64,000 nt of DNA from Panulirus ornatus (GCF_036320965.1 NC_092225.1:60342108-60406107), one strand, 5' to 3'. Positions 12,259-23,210 are shown, counted from the first letter of the stretch. Numbers and translations: made by a program. Notes: generated from the letters alone by a model not told the origin.

Positions 12259-12462
12259 AAGTACTATAGCATAGTGAGTGCTGGAGCAATTCTGAGGCAG
12301 CAGACCATATCTTGATGTCGGAGGAGCAGAATACAACAGTGGATGATGTGGGAGTTTAAGGTATAAGTGAGAGGAAGGCTTGGTGTACCCGGTGTCCATG
12401 AAAATAGGGAACAACTTGTGTGCTGAAAAATGACTGGTGATTAGGAAGTCGCAGAGACATAC

Positions 12463-12930
12463 TGCTGTGGTCAGGTAGATACATACTGCTGTGTTCAGGT
12501 AGCTACATACTGCTGTGTTCAGGTAGATACATACTGTTGCATTCAGGTAGATACATACTGCTGTTTTCAGGCAGATACATACTGCTGCGTTCAGGTAGAT
12601 ACATACTGCTGCGTTCACGTAGATACATACTTCTGTGTTCAGGTAGATACATACTTCTGTGTTCAGGTAGATACATACTTATGTGTTCAGGTAGATACAT
12701 ACTTCTGTGTTCAGGTAGATACATACTGCTGTGTTCAGGTAGATACATAGTTCTGTGTTCAGGTGGATACATTCTGCTGTGTTCAGGTAGATACATTCTG
12801 CTGTGTTCAGGTAGATACATACTTCTGTGTTCAGGTAGATACATACTTATGTGTTCAGGTAGATACATACTTCTGTGTTCAGGTAGATACGTACTGTTGC
12901 ATTCACGTAGATACATACTGCCATGTTCAG
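12463..12930. repeat. 24-bp minisatellite
   Basis: About 19 units of 24 bp close to GGTAGATACATACTGCTGTG plus TTCA; the main variants have CTTCTGTG or CTTATGTG. Because 24 is divisible by 3, both strands stay open and give artificial 8-residue repeats (for example MYLPEHRS on the minus strand, 12940-12503). Variants recur in blocks (CTTCTG, CTTATG, CTTCTG at 12630-12720 and again at 12815-12890), suggesting duplication of larger blocks. See the finding on the double-open frame. Confidence 0.95.
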
Positions 12931-13053
12931 TTTGAAGCACTGCCTAACATTCTAGGATTCAGCTGGTTGGTAAAGCAGGATATATGACATCTGAACACTG
13001 AATACAGCATGACGCTTAATAACATACACGAAGCGCATACATCCACCCACACC

Positions 13054-13055
<2 letters not shown>

Positions 13056-13091
<36 letters not shown>
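13056..13091. repeat. (CA)n microsatellite
   Basis: About 34 bp of CA. Confidence 0.95.
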
Positions 13092-13092
<1 letters not shown>

Positions 13093-13823
13093 GGAAACAT
13101 ACATGTACAATCCTACTGAATCACACAAGAGTATGGGTGACGGGTTCGCATCTAGGAGGGTCGGTGGAGGCCAGTATAGACCTTACAGTGGCGGTACAAT
13201 ACATCGACATAGGAGGGTGACAGGTGGTCGCGAGTGGGGACCAGGTACCTAAAGGGGGCCCCTATCCCATTACTGGAGGAGGGAAGTCTAGGATACATCA
13301 AATACATGAATCCATGATGTATAGTTACTGGATAGTGATTGATGATGACAGCAACTTAGGCAATAATATCTATAGAAGACAAAAGCCGAGTTAAAATGCC
13401 ATATGCGTACAGAACATCCTGTCAACCATCGAATTACAGTGAATATACAAATACATTGCGTATATACACTGAGGTGTGTAGCGAAGAGTCGTTAACTTAT
13501 TATCATTGATAGCAATATGAGAGGTCAAAGGCTCATTCCACGTTGCGCATACAGTTACAGAATACACTGGCACTGGGTATGTTGTTAACATTCAAAGTAA
13601 TACAAAGAGGGTCAAGGTACATTACACACTGGACACTGTAGTTACTGATCGTGCTTGTACTGGGCATGAATACACAGGCGTCTACAGAGATGAAGGCACG
13701 GCGACTTTTGATACAACGTGAGAATATCTTCAAGGTTATTACTTTCAGTAATCACAAGGCTGTCCATCGATACAGTGAGGTGTAAAATAAGGGATTTTGG
13801 GATATTCGCTAATTTAGCTTTTT
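13092..13823. other. unique sequence, nothing recognised
   Basis: About 730 bp with short minus-strand frames only and no motif. Confidence 0.5.
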
Positions 13824-14035
13824 TTTCGTACATATTCGCCATTTTCTGCGTCAGCGAGGTAGCGTTAAGAACAGAGGATTGAGCCTTAGAGGGATATAAC
13901 TTGGACCCCCTTCTCTGTTTCTTCTTTTTTAGAAAATTCAAAACGGGAGGGGAGAATTTCCAGCCCCCCCTCCCTCCCCTTTTAGTCGCCTTGTGCGACA
14001 CGCAGGGAATACGTGGGAAGTATTCTCTCTCCTTG
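13824..14035 (-). mobile_element. SINE-C copy, diverged, not bounded by (TA)n
   Basis: Contains the reversed tail (ATATTCGCCATTTTCTGCG), hairpin core CAGCGAGGTAGCGTTAAG, AACAGAGGATTGAGCC, a T-rich stretch, GGAATTTCCAGCCCCCCCTC and the head end ACGCAGGGAATACGTGGGAA up to TTCTCTCTCC. It is the only fairly complete copy without an adjacent (TA)n tract. Both the outer tip of the head and the CCCCAGGG end are missing. Confidence 0.75.
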
Positions 14036-14271
14036 TTTATATTCATCAGGTGCAGAACAGCGTCGGCATTTGGTGTTCAGGATCATGATGTCTCACGATT
14101 ATCCACATGTACCTTGTGTCCTTGGCATAACTTGGTGATTACAATACCACATTGTCTGGTGAGGGTATGGTGCCTTCCATACTGATGTTTCTTCAGCTGA
14201 AAGTGATCATAGTACTCGACGCTACGTTTACTTCATCTCTCGTAGTCAAATGAGTGTCTAAAACGATACAC

Positions 14272-14363
14272 TGATTCCCTGTAATCACTACGATCACGGT
14301 ACATTGATTCCTTGTAATCACTATAATCATGGTGCAATGATTCCTTGTAATCACTGTAATCAG
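14272..14363. repeat. 33-bp tandem repeat, under 3 copies
   Basis: TGATTCCTTGTAATCACTAT plus ATCATGGTGCAA-like units; two full copies and one partial. Confidence 0.85.
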
Positions 14364-15266
14364 ACGCTAATTACATGCAAAATCTATTTCCATCCAATCA
14401 ACTCGCTCTGTTTAAACAAAAAAGGTAAAGTTCAAGACATTCAAAGTTGTTAAGATGGATGACTGGCTCTTTTTTCTTTCTTAGTCAAACAATACATGGA
14501 AGGCGATGAAGGAGGGAAAGCCAAGCGTTAAGACGATGAAGTCCGAAAACAGATGTAGGCACAATCACGTCTGCAGGAGCCAACTGAGGGCATTACTCAG
14601 AGACGACAGCAAGAATGTGGGAGTAACTTGAGCGACAGGAAAGTGACGGTAACCTCAGGCACTGGACAGTAAGGGCAACTTCAGCTGTTGGACAGTAAGG
14701 GCAACTTCAGCCAGTGGACGGTATGACAACCCCGACCTGGGGAGCGTAAATGTAACTTCAACACGAGCTATTGGACAGAAGGAGAAGCAGTGGAGACCGG
14801 ATTGTATGGCACCAGTCTGGACGGAAAAACTCTTGTGTCTGGGAGAATGCAGAGTGTATCTCGAGAACGCCTCGCTCACGACTATCATGGATAAGGATGA
14901 GATAAGGATAAGGAACAATGATAAGATTTGAAGATGAAGAAATACTAGTAAAAAAACAAACCTCAGAAAATACATATAAAAACTCTTGAAAAATATCTCA
15001 CACATGAGCAATATAAAACGATTTTGGGGGTTAAATTCCCTACTTTGAGCACACACATACACACACACACATGTACCTACACACACTGACCCACAGGACC
15101 CACGGCTATTTCAGGGGGGTGACCTGGGCACCGACCCCGTAAATTATAACCCCCAGAGACGCATTAAGTGGGATTACCCTGGACAGTTACGGCGGCCATG
15201 GTGGATCTGCTCCAGTTTACGATGGTGGATATGTAAATAGTTTAGTTAGTTGAAGCTTGGTGTGGA

Positions 15267-15270
<4 letters not shown>
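14364..15270. other. unique sequence with a short local repeat
   Basis: About 900 bp. At 14655-14730 a 34-bp unit around GGACAGTAAGGGCAACTTCA is repeated twice with drift. The 143-codon minus frame (15086-14655) shows no recognised domain. Confidence 0.5.

Positions 15271-15354
<84 letters not shown>
15271..15354. repeat. (TA)n tract
   Basis: About 84 bp of pure TA at the outer end of a foldback E arm. Confidence 0.98.
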
Positions 15355-15356
<2 letters not shown>

Positions 15357-15549
15357 CTATGAGTCCACGGGGAAAATGAAACACGAAAAGTTCCCAAGTG
15401 CACTTTCGTGTAATAATCACATCATCAGGGGAGACACAAGAGAGAATTAAACATTCAGTTGATATACATCGAAGAGACGAAGCTAGGACGCCATTTGATA
15501 AACATGTGATTGTCCAAAACATATTCTGGACAATCACATGTTTACCAAA
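15355..15549. mobile_element. foldback E element, broken copy (one arm plus centre)
   Basis: Left arm matches the complete element at 58449-59046 from TTCCTATGAGTCCACGGGG through GTGCACTTTCGTGTAATAAT to AAGCTAGGACGCCATTTG. It then passes through a short palindromic centre (GTGATTGTCC ... GGACAATCAC). The second arm stops after about 24 bp at TTTACCAAA, where it joins an RTE fragment. The junction shows CCAA microhomology. Confidence 0.8.
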
Positions 15550-15607
15550 CTCTCATTTGCCCTCTTTTTCACCTCTTGCACCTTTCTCTTGACCTCCTGC
15601 CTCTTTT
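15549..15607 (-). pseudogene. 59-bp RTE fragment (EN-RT linker)
   Basis: CTCTCATTTGCCCTCTTTTT through CTTGACCTCCTGCCTC is nearly identical to the antisense RTE linker at 34275-34335. A tiny internal piece of the LINE is wedged between foldback E and RTE module A, so it is a recombination or template-switch scar. Confidence 0.8.
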
Positions 15608-15850
15608 ATGCGAGGTATCGCAAGGAAACAGACGAAAGAATGGCCCAACCCATCCACATACACATGTATATACATACACGTCCTGTCTGCCGTGTTAGCG
15701 AGGTAGCGAAAGTAGAACAGACGAAAGAATGGCTCAACCCATTCACATACACATATATACACATACACGTCCACACACGCATATATACATACCTATACAT
15801 ATCAACGTATACATATATATACATACACAGACATATACATATATACACAT
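15608..15850 (-). repeat. RTE 3' UTR module A, tandem pair (antisense)
   Basis: A first, headless copy (from GCGAGGTATCGCAAGG) ends at CACGTCC and is followed at 15686 by a second copy (GTGTTAGCGAGGTAGCG, then AACAGACGAAAGAATGGC). The second runs into module B. Two module A copies in tandem are unique in this window. Confidence 0.75.
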
Positions 15851-16045
15851 GTAAATAATTCATACTTGCTGCCTCTATTCATTCCCCACGCCACCCCGCC
15901 ACACATGAAATGACAACCCTCTCACCCCGCACGTGCGCAAGGTAGCGCTAGGAAAAGACAACAAAGGCCATATTCGTACACACTCAGTCTCTAATTGTCA
16001 TGTATAATGCACCGCAATCACAGCTCCCTTTCCACATCCAGGCCC
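15851..16045 (-). repeat. RTE 3' UTR module B (antisense)
   Basis: Same module as 6711-6925: TTCATTCCCCACGCCACC, CACACATGAAATGACAACC, core GCAAGGTAGCGCTAGG, GTCATGTATAATGCACCG. Confidence 0.8.
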
Positions 16046-16663
16046 CACAAAACTTTCCATGGTTTACCCCAGACACTTCACATGCCGTGGCCCCCACCCT
16101 GTGACTCACTTCCGCTTCCATGGTTCCATCCGCTGCCAAATACACTCCCAGATATCTAAAACACTTCACTTCCTCCAGCTTTTCTCCATTCAAATTTACC
16201 TCCCAGTTGACTTGTCCCTCAACCCTACTGTACCTAATAACCTTCATCTTATTCACATTTACTCTCAGCTTTCTTCTTTCACACACTTTACCAAACTCAG
16301 TCACCAGCTCCTGCAGTTTCTCAACCGAATCAGCCACCAGCGCTGTATCATCAGCGAACAGCAGCTGACTCACTTCCTAAGCCCGGTCATCCATAACAGA
16401 CTGCATACTTGCCCCTCTCTTCAAAACTCTTGGATTCACCTCCCTAACAACCCCATCCATAAACAAATTAAACAACCATGGCGACATCATGCACCACTGC
16501 CGCAAATCGAAATTCACTGAGAACCAATCACTTTCCTTTCTTCCTACACGTACACATGCCTTACATCCTCGATAAAAACTTTTCACTGCTTCTAACAACT
16601 TACCTCCCACACCATATGGTCTTGATATCTTCCACAGAGCATCTCTTTTAACTCTATCATATG

Positions 16664-16666
<3 letters not shown>
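16046..16666 (-). pseudogene. RTE LINE fragment with internal deletion
   Basis: Starts at the LINE coding end (TTTCCATGGTTTACCCCAGA). At about 16088 it jumps from CACATGCC straight to the GTGACTCACTTCCGCTTCC block, deleting about 530 bp of the C-terminal domain. It then runs antisense through LAADGTMEAEV, GEKLEEVKCF, CERRKLRVNVNK, LFADDTALVADS (FADD active site), LFNLFMDGVV and up to the block before RT motif A. It stops at a (TA)n tract at 16666. Two main minus frames (16373-15984 and 16610-16377) are separated by a stop. Confidence 0.85.

Positions 16667-16702
<36 letters not shown>
16664..16702. repeat. (TA)n tract
   Basis: About 37 bp; it marks the 5' truncation point of the RTE fragment. 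Confidence 0.97.
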
Positions 16703-16704
<2 letters not shown>

Positions 16705-16774
16705 CAAATAGATCACACTGATGCGTTTTGTATCATACTTATTATCTTTCATGTTTTCTTACTAAAGCTACATT

Positions 16775-17130
16775 ATCCTCAGTGTCCTCACCGTAGCCAC
16801 ACTGTCCTCAGTTACCTCACGGGAGCTACACTGTCCTCAGTTACCTCACGGTACCCACACTGTCCTCAGTTACTTCAACTTCGCCACACTGTGCTCAGTG
16901 TCCTCATCGCAGCCATACTGTCCTCACTGTGTACACACTATCTAAAATGTCCCTACCATGGCCACAGTGTCCTCAGGATATTCACGGGTGACTACAATGT
17001 CCTCAACGTTGCCACAATGTCCTCAGTATATCCTCACCGTGACCACAATGTCCTCAGTAGCCTCACCGTAGCCACACAGTCTCCAGTGTCCCGAAGGTGG
17101 CCACGCTTTCCTCACCATGGCCACAGTGGC
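16775..17130. repeat. degenerate minisatellite, about 27-30 bp
   Basis: About 11 drifting units around CCACACTGTCCTCAGT plus TACCTCACGGTAG. Confidence 0.85.
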
Positions 17131-18137
17131 TAATGCTCTGACATAGAGAACGATGGCCAACAGAGGTCGGTAACTGAACAGTGTTCAACCACAGTTTTTG
17201 CGGCTGTCAGCACAGACAGTCCCCCAGTAATTACAATCACTCACTTAATAGCCCTCAAGTAGCCAGAATGATCCCGGCCTTTGGTCATTGCAAGCAGCTA
17301 GACAATCACTTAAATAACCGAAGGGCAATGTAAAAAAAAATACGATCATGATAACTCAGGGTTTCACACATACGATTATGAAAGTTCATGTCTGATCATA
17401 TTCCCATGGATTAACATGTTAACACCGCTTCACCTTTACTGTCCAGAGGGAAATGATGAGCCCATGAATTCTAACAGACGCTAGATTCTAACAGTTTAAC
17501 AAGCGAACTTGACAAATGACGATTCATGTAAAAAAGATCAGATCTGCCTTTCGATTGGACGACAAAATTCATTTTTTCTTTATTTTTCTGTGAAGTTTGA
17601 GTTAATCAAGACTCTCATTACTCTCATATGAGGAAAATGTCTTTCATTCTACCTCGTTAAAACCTCACCATTTCAGAGATGTAAGATGCTAAAAGCACGC
17701 TGGTATGAATATGCTGAAAGAACGCTAGTGTGCTGCCAGGGACGATAGAACAGCAATGCTACAACAGGAGAACAAACAGTATTAGATTAAGGTACATTTC
17801 TATTACGAGTCTCACTGAACGTATTTACAAATCAGACCAATGGGTCATCATGATGAAATAAGGAGTTCTGGATCTCACAAGATTACACTTGGAGAACTGT
17901 TAAGGGTCACTATTAACCAATAGAGACAGAGCTCCGTATCTGCGGTCCGTCATACCACAGATCTCCCGTATCTGCGGTCCGTCAAACCACAGAAGATCCA
18001 TTGTCCATCTTTGTTTCCCATCAGCATGTGGAGTTATAAGGCTACATCTGTACCCCATCAGCTCATTTAGATATATTGCCATGTTTGTCCTCCAATTTGG
18101 ATCTATGGGAGCACTGAAGAATGCGTGGAAAGAGAGG

Positions 18138-18139
<2 letters not shown>
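17131..18139. other. unique sequence with one direct duplication
   Basis: About 1 kb without gene signals. At 17934-17995 CCGTATCTGCGGTCCGTC occurs twice, 32 bp apart. Confidence 0.55.

Positions 18140-18222
<83 letters not shown>
18140..18222. repeat. (TA)n tract
   Basis: About 83 bp; one of the few TA tracts with no recognised element on either side. Confidence 0.98.
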
Positions 18223-18224
<2 letters not shown>

Positions 18225-18689
18225 TCGAATTCATTAAATCATGTCGAAGGAATATAATCACGGTCCACCCAACGTGCACCTTCTTGGTATATAAACACTC
18301 GATGTATCATTACTGAACTTACCATCCAGTCCCTTCCCTTCCCATCTATCGCTCAGTGATCACGTGTGCTACACGCCCACGGGAATGAATCATTAACGAC
18401 AGAGAGTAGGACGAGTTAGTTATGACCCATGGCTCTCTAAAGGGATCCCTGGGTTATCTAGTTTCGCCGGCTAGCTATTTCTCCTCGTCATCCCTTCGTC
18501 CCCGCGAGAGACAGTATATCTATTTTCTAAACAAGTCACGATTCTGTTATCTCGAAAATACTCCCTTAAAGACCGGCCCGGCGAGGCCGAGAGATCAATA
18601 TACTGTTGCCCCAGACGGCATCTTGATTTATGCCATTAGCGATGAGAATTCAGATTCGCGAGGGCATGATGGCTCTCGTGCCGCACGGT
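18223..18689. other. unique sequence, nothing recognised
   Basis: About 470 bp, short frames only. Confidence 0.5.
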
Positions 18690-19880
18690 CCACTCCTGTA
18701 GTGTAGGCACGGCCCTCTCTCGTTGTGCACGGCCCACACTCGTAGTGCATGGTCCACTCTCGTAGTGCATGGTCCACACTCGTAGTGCATGGTCCACTAC
18801 CGTAGTGCACGGCCCACACTCGTCGTGCATGGTCCACTACCGCACTGCACGGCCCACACTCGTCGTGCATGGTCCACTACCGCACTGCACAGTTCACTCT
18901 CGTAGTGCATAGTTCACTCTCGTAGTGCACGGCCCACACTCGTAGTGCACGGCCCACACTCGTAGTGCATGGTCCACTCTCGTAGTGCATGGTCCACTCT
19001 CGTAGTGCATGGTCCACTCTCGTAGTGCAGGGTCCACTCTCGTAGTGCACGGCCCACACTCGTAGTGCATGGTCCACTACCGCACTGCACGGCCCACACT
19101 CGTCGTGCATGGTCCACTCTCGTAGTGCATGGTCCACTACCGTAGTGCACGGCCCACACTCGTTGTGCATGGTCCACTACCGCACTGCACAGTTCACTCT
19201 CGTAGTGCATGGTTCACTCTCGTAGTGCATGGTCCACTCTCGTAGTGCATGGTCCACTCTCGTAGTGCATGGTCCACTCTCGTAGTGCATGGTCCACTAG
19301 CACACTATACGGCTCACTCTCGTAGTGCATGGTCCACTCTCGTAGTGCAGGGTCCACTCTCGTAGTGCATGGTCCACTAGCACACTACACGGCTCACTCT
19401 CGTAGTGCATGGTCCACTCTCGTAGTGCATGGTCCACTCTCGTAGTGCATGGTCCACTAGCACACTATACGGCTCACTCTCGTAGTGCATGGTCCACTAG
19501 CATACTACACGGCTCACTCTCGTAGTGCATGGTCCACTCTCGTAGTGCATGGTCCACTAGCGCACTGCACGGCTCACTCTCGTAGTGCCTGGTCCACTTT
19601 CGTAGTGCACGGTCCACTCTCATAGTGCATGGTCCACTCCCGTAGTGCACGGCCCACTCTTGTAGCGCACGACCCACTCTCGTAGTGCACGGTCCACTCT
19701 CGTAGTGCACGACGCGTCTATAGCACTGCCCGGTCCTCCTCTCGTGCTGCACGACCCTACTAGTACTGCACGGCCTCCTCTCGTGCTGCACGACCCTAAT
19801 GTCTTATTCCACAGCTGGATACCTCTGGTAGTGCACGGCCCACTCTCGTAGTGCACGGCTCCTCTCTCGTACTGCCCGGC
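18690..19880. repeat. 20-bp satellite array with higher-order structure
   Basis: About 59 tandem units of 20 bp, basic form CTCGTAGTGCATGGTCCACT. Recurrent variant units are CACGGCCCACA, CTACCGCACTGCA and CTAGCACACTATACGGCTCA. From 19288 to 19600 the CTAGCRCAC variant returns several times at intervals that are multiples of 20 (about 40-80 bp), a higher-order repeat. Within a unit GTAGTG and CACTAC are inverted, so single strands can fold. The 60-bp codon period keeps minus-strand frames open; these are not genes. A degenerate tail runs to 19880. Confidence 0.95.
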
Positions 19881-20094
19881 AACTTTCCGCACATCACATA
19901 AACACACTCAGGACCAGAATTGTTTTTCTTTTTTTTCTTCTTTCCTTGGCCATTAATGTCCTAGAGTGGCGACGCGAAGTTTTCTAAAACAAACAAATAA
20001 AATTCAAATTACATCTGAAGTAAACACAGTTTGCCCAGCCTCATGCCAGCCGCCACCCCTCCCCCCTTCTTACTTCTCCCCCCCCTCCACCCCA

Positions 20095-20515
20095 AAGCCT
20101 GGTCGACGACCCTCCAGCCTCAGCACACCACCACCCCATTCACCCCCTTCCCCCCTTCCACCCAGCTTTACCCTTCCTTTCAGGCCCTTGGTCGACGACC
20201 CTTACAGCCTCATGCTAGCTTCCTCCTTACCCCTTTCACAGGCCCTGGTTGACGATCGTCCAGTCTCATGCTCCCCCCCCCCCCCCCTTCCTCCAACTTC
20301 TGGTCGGAGATCTTATTGCCTAATCTTCGCACCACCCAGGCTCTGGTCGACGACCATCCAGCGTAATGACCTCAACTCTTCTCCAGGACCTGTTCAACGA
20401 CCGTCCAATCTCACCCACCCCCCTCATCCCTGGCCCTGGTCGACGACAGCTCAGCCCCATGCCTCCCCTCACACCCTCTGAGGCCCTGGTATACAACTGC
20501 CTAGCATGTGGCACT
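20095..20515. repeat. C-rich minisatellite, about 60-65 bp
   Basis: About seven drifting units built on GCCCTGGTCGACGACCCTYC plus AGCCTCATGC and a C-rich spacer; the spacer includes a 16-C run at 20273-20288. The 171-codon plus frame across it is low-complexity Pro/Ser text. Confidence 0.85.
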
Positions 20516-20539
20516 CATGAATCTGGAGAAAGCTTGAGA

Positions 20540-21693
20540 CAGGATTGACAAAGATGTCTTGTGGAAGGTCTTACTGGTTTATCGTGTGGGAGGAAAGCTA
20601 CTAGAAGCAGTGAGGACTTTCTAATCGAGAGGGTAAGGCGTCTGCACGAGTAGGAAGAGAAAAGGGTGATTGGTTTCAGGTAGAGGTGGGTTCGCGTTAC
20701 AGGTGTGTGGTGTCACTATGGCTGTTTGATCTGCGAATGGATACAGTAGTAAGAGACGCAAGTGCGAGGGTCTCGGATGGAAGGATGGATCTACAATATA
20801 TTGTTGGCTGGCCTGACTGTGAGAGGCTCTGAGGTGAGTCATAAGCTGCTTGCGGATGACTTAACTATGGTGGCAGATTCGAGTGAGAATTTGCGAAAGC
20901 AGGCGTCTCAGTTTGGGAATGTCTGTGAAAGGAGGAAGTTTACAGTCACTGTCAATAATTGGAAAGTTATGAGGCTTAGCAAGGGGGAATGATGGGTTGA
21001 TTTGAGTGTGAGTTCGAATAAGTAGAACCTGGATGATGTGGAATGCTTCACATACCTGGGAGAAGATATGGCAGCGGAAAGAACAATGGAAGCTGTAGTG
21101 AACCATAGTGTGAGTGAGGTGGACACAGTTCCTGGGTATAGTAAAGAATGTATGGAAAGAAAGGTCTCGCTGTCGCAAGGGAGAGATGGGTTTTCTTGGT
21201 GGTATGCTAGTCTCAATGGTGCTGTAAGGGTGCAAGTCGTGGGCACTAAATGCAAAGGGATGGAGGAGAGTCTTGATGGAAATGAAAGACTTGAGGACAA
21301 TACGTGCTCTGAGGAGGACTGATTCTGTAAGGAATGACAGTGTAAGAGAGCGGTGTGGTGGTAAATGGAGTATGATTGAGAAAGCTGAACAGACTGTTCT
21401 GGAATGGCTTGGACAAATGGAGAGGATGAGAGAGGAGACTGACAAAGAGGGTGCACGTGTCGGAAGTGGAGTGAGTAAAGGGGGAGGTCGAAAAGGAGAT
21501 GGGAGGATGGGGACAGAACATACAAAAGGTTGTGAGGGGTGGATGAGACAATAAGAACTGGAGATATGTGGTATGGAGGGAAGCAACAAGCTATCTATGG
21601 AATTTACCAGGGCATATGAAGTGCTCGGGGGAAGCAAGGTCCTGAGAGGCCTGGCTGTGGATAGAGGGGTGTGGTTTCGGTACATTATACATG

Positions 21694-21700
<7 letters not shown>
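20540..21700 (+). pseudogene. diverged RTE LINE copy (old subfamily), RT to 3' end
   Basis: The plus strand follows the RTE coding order at low identity: DKDVLWKVL-like start, ARVGREKGDWF, a degenerate 'LRQGC-SPWLF' block, LLADDLTMVADS (active site LADD instead of FADD), FGNVCERRKFTVTVN, CFTYLGEDMAAERTMEAVVNH, then KAEQTVLEWLGQMERMREE at about 21375-21440. Many stops and frame changes. The 3' end runs into GGCCTGGCTGTGG and GTACATTATACATGA, a short form of UTR module B, and stops at (TA)n. It represents an older subfamily than the 29.7-kb copy. Confidence 0.75.

Positions 21701-21783
<83 letters not shown>
21701..21783. repeat. (TA)n tract
   Basis: About 81 bp between the end of an old RTE copy and the 5' truncation point of a younger one. 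Confidence 0.98.
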
Positions 21784-21786
<3 letters not shown>

Positions 21787-22495
21787 TATTAGGTACAGTA
21801 GGGTTGAGGGTCAAGTCAATTGGGAGGTGAGTTTGAATGGTGAGAGGCTGGAGGAAGTGAAGTGTTTTAGATATCTGGGAGTGGATCTGTCAGCGGATGG
21901 AACCATGGAAGCGGAAGTGGATCATAGGGTGGGGGAGGGGGCGAAAATTTTGGGAGCCTTGAAAAATGTGTGGAAGTCGAGAACATTATCCCGGAAAGCA
22001 AAAATGGGTATGTTTGAAGGAATAGTAGTTCCAACAATGTTGTATGGTTGCGAGGCGTGGGCTATGGATAGAGTTGTGCGTAGGAGGATGGATGTGCTGG
22101 AAATGAGATGTTTGAGGACAATGTGTGGTGTGAGGTGGTTTGATCGAGTAAGTAACGTAAGGGTAAGAGAGATGTGTGGAAATAAAAAGAGCGTGGTTGA
22201 GAGAGCAGAAGAGGGTGTTTTGAAATGGTTTGGGCACATGGAGAGAATGAGTGAGGAAAGATTGACCAAGAGGATATATGTGTCGGAGGTGGAGGGAACG
22301 AGGAGAAGAGGGAGACCAAATTGGAGGTGGAAAGATGGAGTGAAAAGGATTTTGTGTGATCGGGGCCTGAACATGCAGGAGGGTGAAAGGAGGGCAAGGA
22401 ATAGAGTGAATTGGAGCGATGTGGTATACCGGGGTTGACGTGCTGTCAGTGGATTGAATCAAGGCATGTGAAGCGTCTGGGGTAAACCATGGAAA
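21784..22495 (+). pseudogene. RTE LINE, 5'-truncated copy (C-terminal domain)
   Basis: Begins inside the RT-proximal coding region directly after (TA)n (AGGTTATTAGGTACAGTAGG). Open for 203 codons from 21827: CFRYLGVDLSADGTMEAEV, KAKMGMFEGIVVPTMLYGCEAW, VRWFDRVSNVRVREMC, FGHMERMSEERLTKRIYVSE, RRRGRPNWRW. It ends at a TGA that replaces the CGA seen at 60943, a CpG-type change also found in the 29.7-kb copy. Very similar to 29706-30400. No polymerase core, so not autonomous. The 3' UTR is the short type (module A only, 22496-22622) with an A tail. Confidence 0.88.
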
Positions 22496-22648
22496 GCTGT
22501 GTAGGTATGTATATTTGCGTGTGTGGACGTGTGTATGTACATGTGTATGGGGGGGGTTGGGCCATTTCTTTCGTCTGTTTCCTTGCGCTACCTCGCAAAC
22601 GCGGGAGACAGCGACAAAGTATAAAAAAAAAAAAAAAAAAAAAAAAAA
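22496..22648 (+). repeat. RTE 3' UTR module A with poly(A) tail
   Basis: Module A in LINE sense (TGTGTAGGTATGTATATTTG ... TTCGTCTGTTTCCTTGCGC, hairpin CCTCGCAAACGCGGG, ACAGCGACAAAGTAT), followed by 26 A at 22623-22648 and a short TA run. This is a good view of the true 3' end of the element. Confidence 0.85.
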
Positions 22649-22658
22649 TATATATATA

Positions 22659-22806
22659 CACCAAATGGCGTCCTAGCTTCGTCTCTTCGATGTATATCAA
22701 CTGACTGTTGTATTTCACTCTTGTGTCTCCCCTGATGATGTGATTATTACACGAAAGTGCACTTGGGAACTTATCGTGTTTCATTTTCCCCGTGGACTCA
22801 TAGGAA
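22659..22806. mobile_element. foldback E, right half only
   Basis: CCAAATGGCGTCCTAGCTTC through GATGATGTGATTATTACACG to CCCCGTGGACTCATAGGAAT matches the right arm of the 58449-59046 element. The left arm and centre are absent. It is bounded by TA on both sides and follows directly on the RTE tail. Confidence 0.85.
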
Positions 22807-22827
22807 TATATATATATATATATATAT
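22806..22827. repeat. short (TA)n tract
   Basis: About 22 bp between foldback E and the next RTE end. Confidence 0.9.
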
Positions 22828-22845
22828 TCCGTTTTAGAAAGTTAA

Positions 22846-23140
22846 AATTGGAACGATGTGGTATACCGGGGTCGACGTGCTGTCAATGGATTGAACTAGG
22901 GAATGTGAAGCGTTTGGGGTAAACCATGGATAGTTTTGTGAGGCCTGAATGTGGGAAGGGAGCTGTGGTTTCTGTGCATTATACATGACAGCTTGAGACT
23001 GAGTGTGAACGAATGTGGCCTTAGTTGTCTTTTCCTAGCGCTACCTCGCCCGCGTGCTTGGGAAAGGGGTTGTCATTTCATGTGTGGCGGGGTGGCGACG
23101 GGAATGAATAAAGGCAGCAAGTATGAATTATGTACATATG

Positions 23141-23143
<3 letters not shown>
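22846..23143 (+). pseudogene. RTE LINE 3' end: last coding bases plus UTR module B
   Basis: Begins in the last codons of the ORF (AATTGGAACGATGTGG, the NWNDVVYRG block) and ends at TGA, then GCGTTTGGGGTAAACCATGG. Module B follows in sense orientation (GGCCTGAATGTGGGAAGGG, GTGCATTATACATGACAG, core GCGCTACCTCGCCCGC, GAATGAATAAAGGCAGC). The module A of the same copy is at 23463-23598, separated by (TA)n and an inserted SINE-C. Confidence 0.85.

Positions 23144-23206
<63 letters not shown>
23144..23206. repeat. (TA)n tract
   Basis: About 63 bp between UTR modules B and A, expanded relative to the copy at 61190-61230, which has only TA-rich spacer. Confidence 0.97.

Positions 23207-23208
<2 letters not shown>

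Positions 23209-23210
<2 letters not shown>

Noticed and set aside
18690..19880. CRISPR-like array of short repeats
   Set aside because: Head-to-tail 20-bp units without unique spacers, in a eukaryotic repeat landscape; it is a satellite.
18628..19907. Several 80-105 codon minus frames with repeats such as HYESGPCTTR
   Set aside because: Translations of the 20-bp satellite (period 60 bp); frame changes between arrays and no flanking gene structure.
19966..20481. 171-codon Pro-rich frame
   Set aside because: C-rich 60-65 bp minisatellite; low-complexity translation with no domain.
20861..21814. 317-codon minus frame across 20.9-21.8 kb
   Set aside because: Antisense shadow of a diverged RTE copy on the plus strand plus a (TA)n tract.
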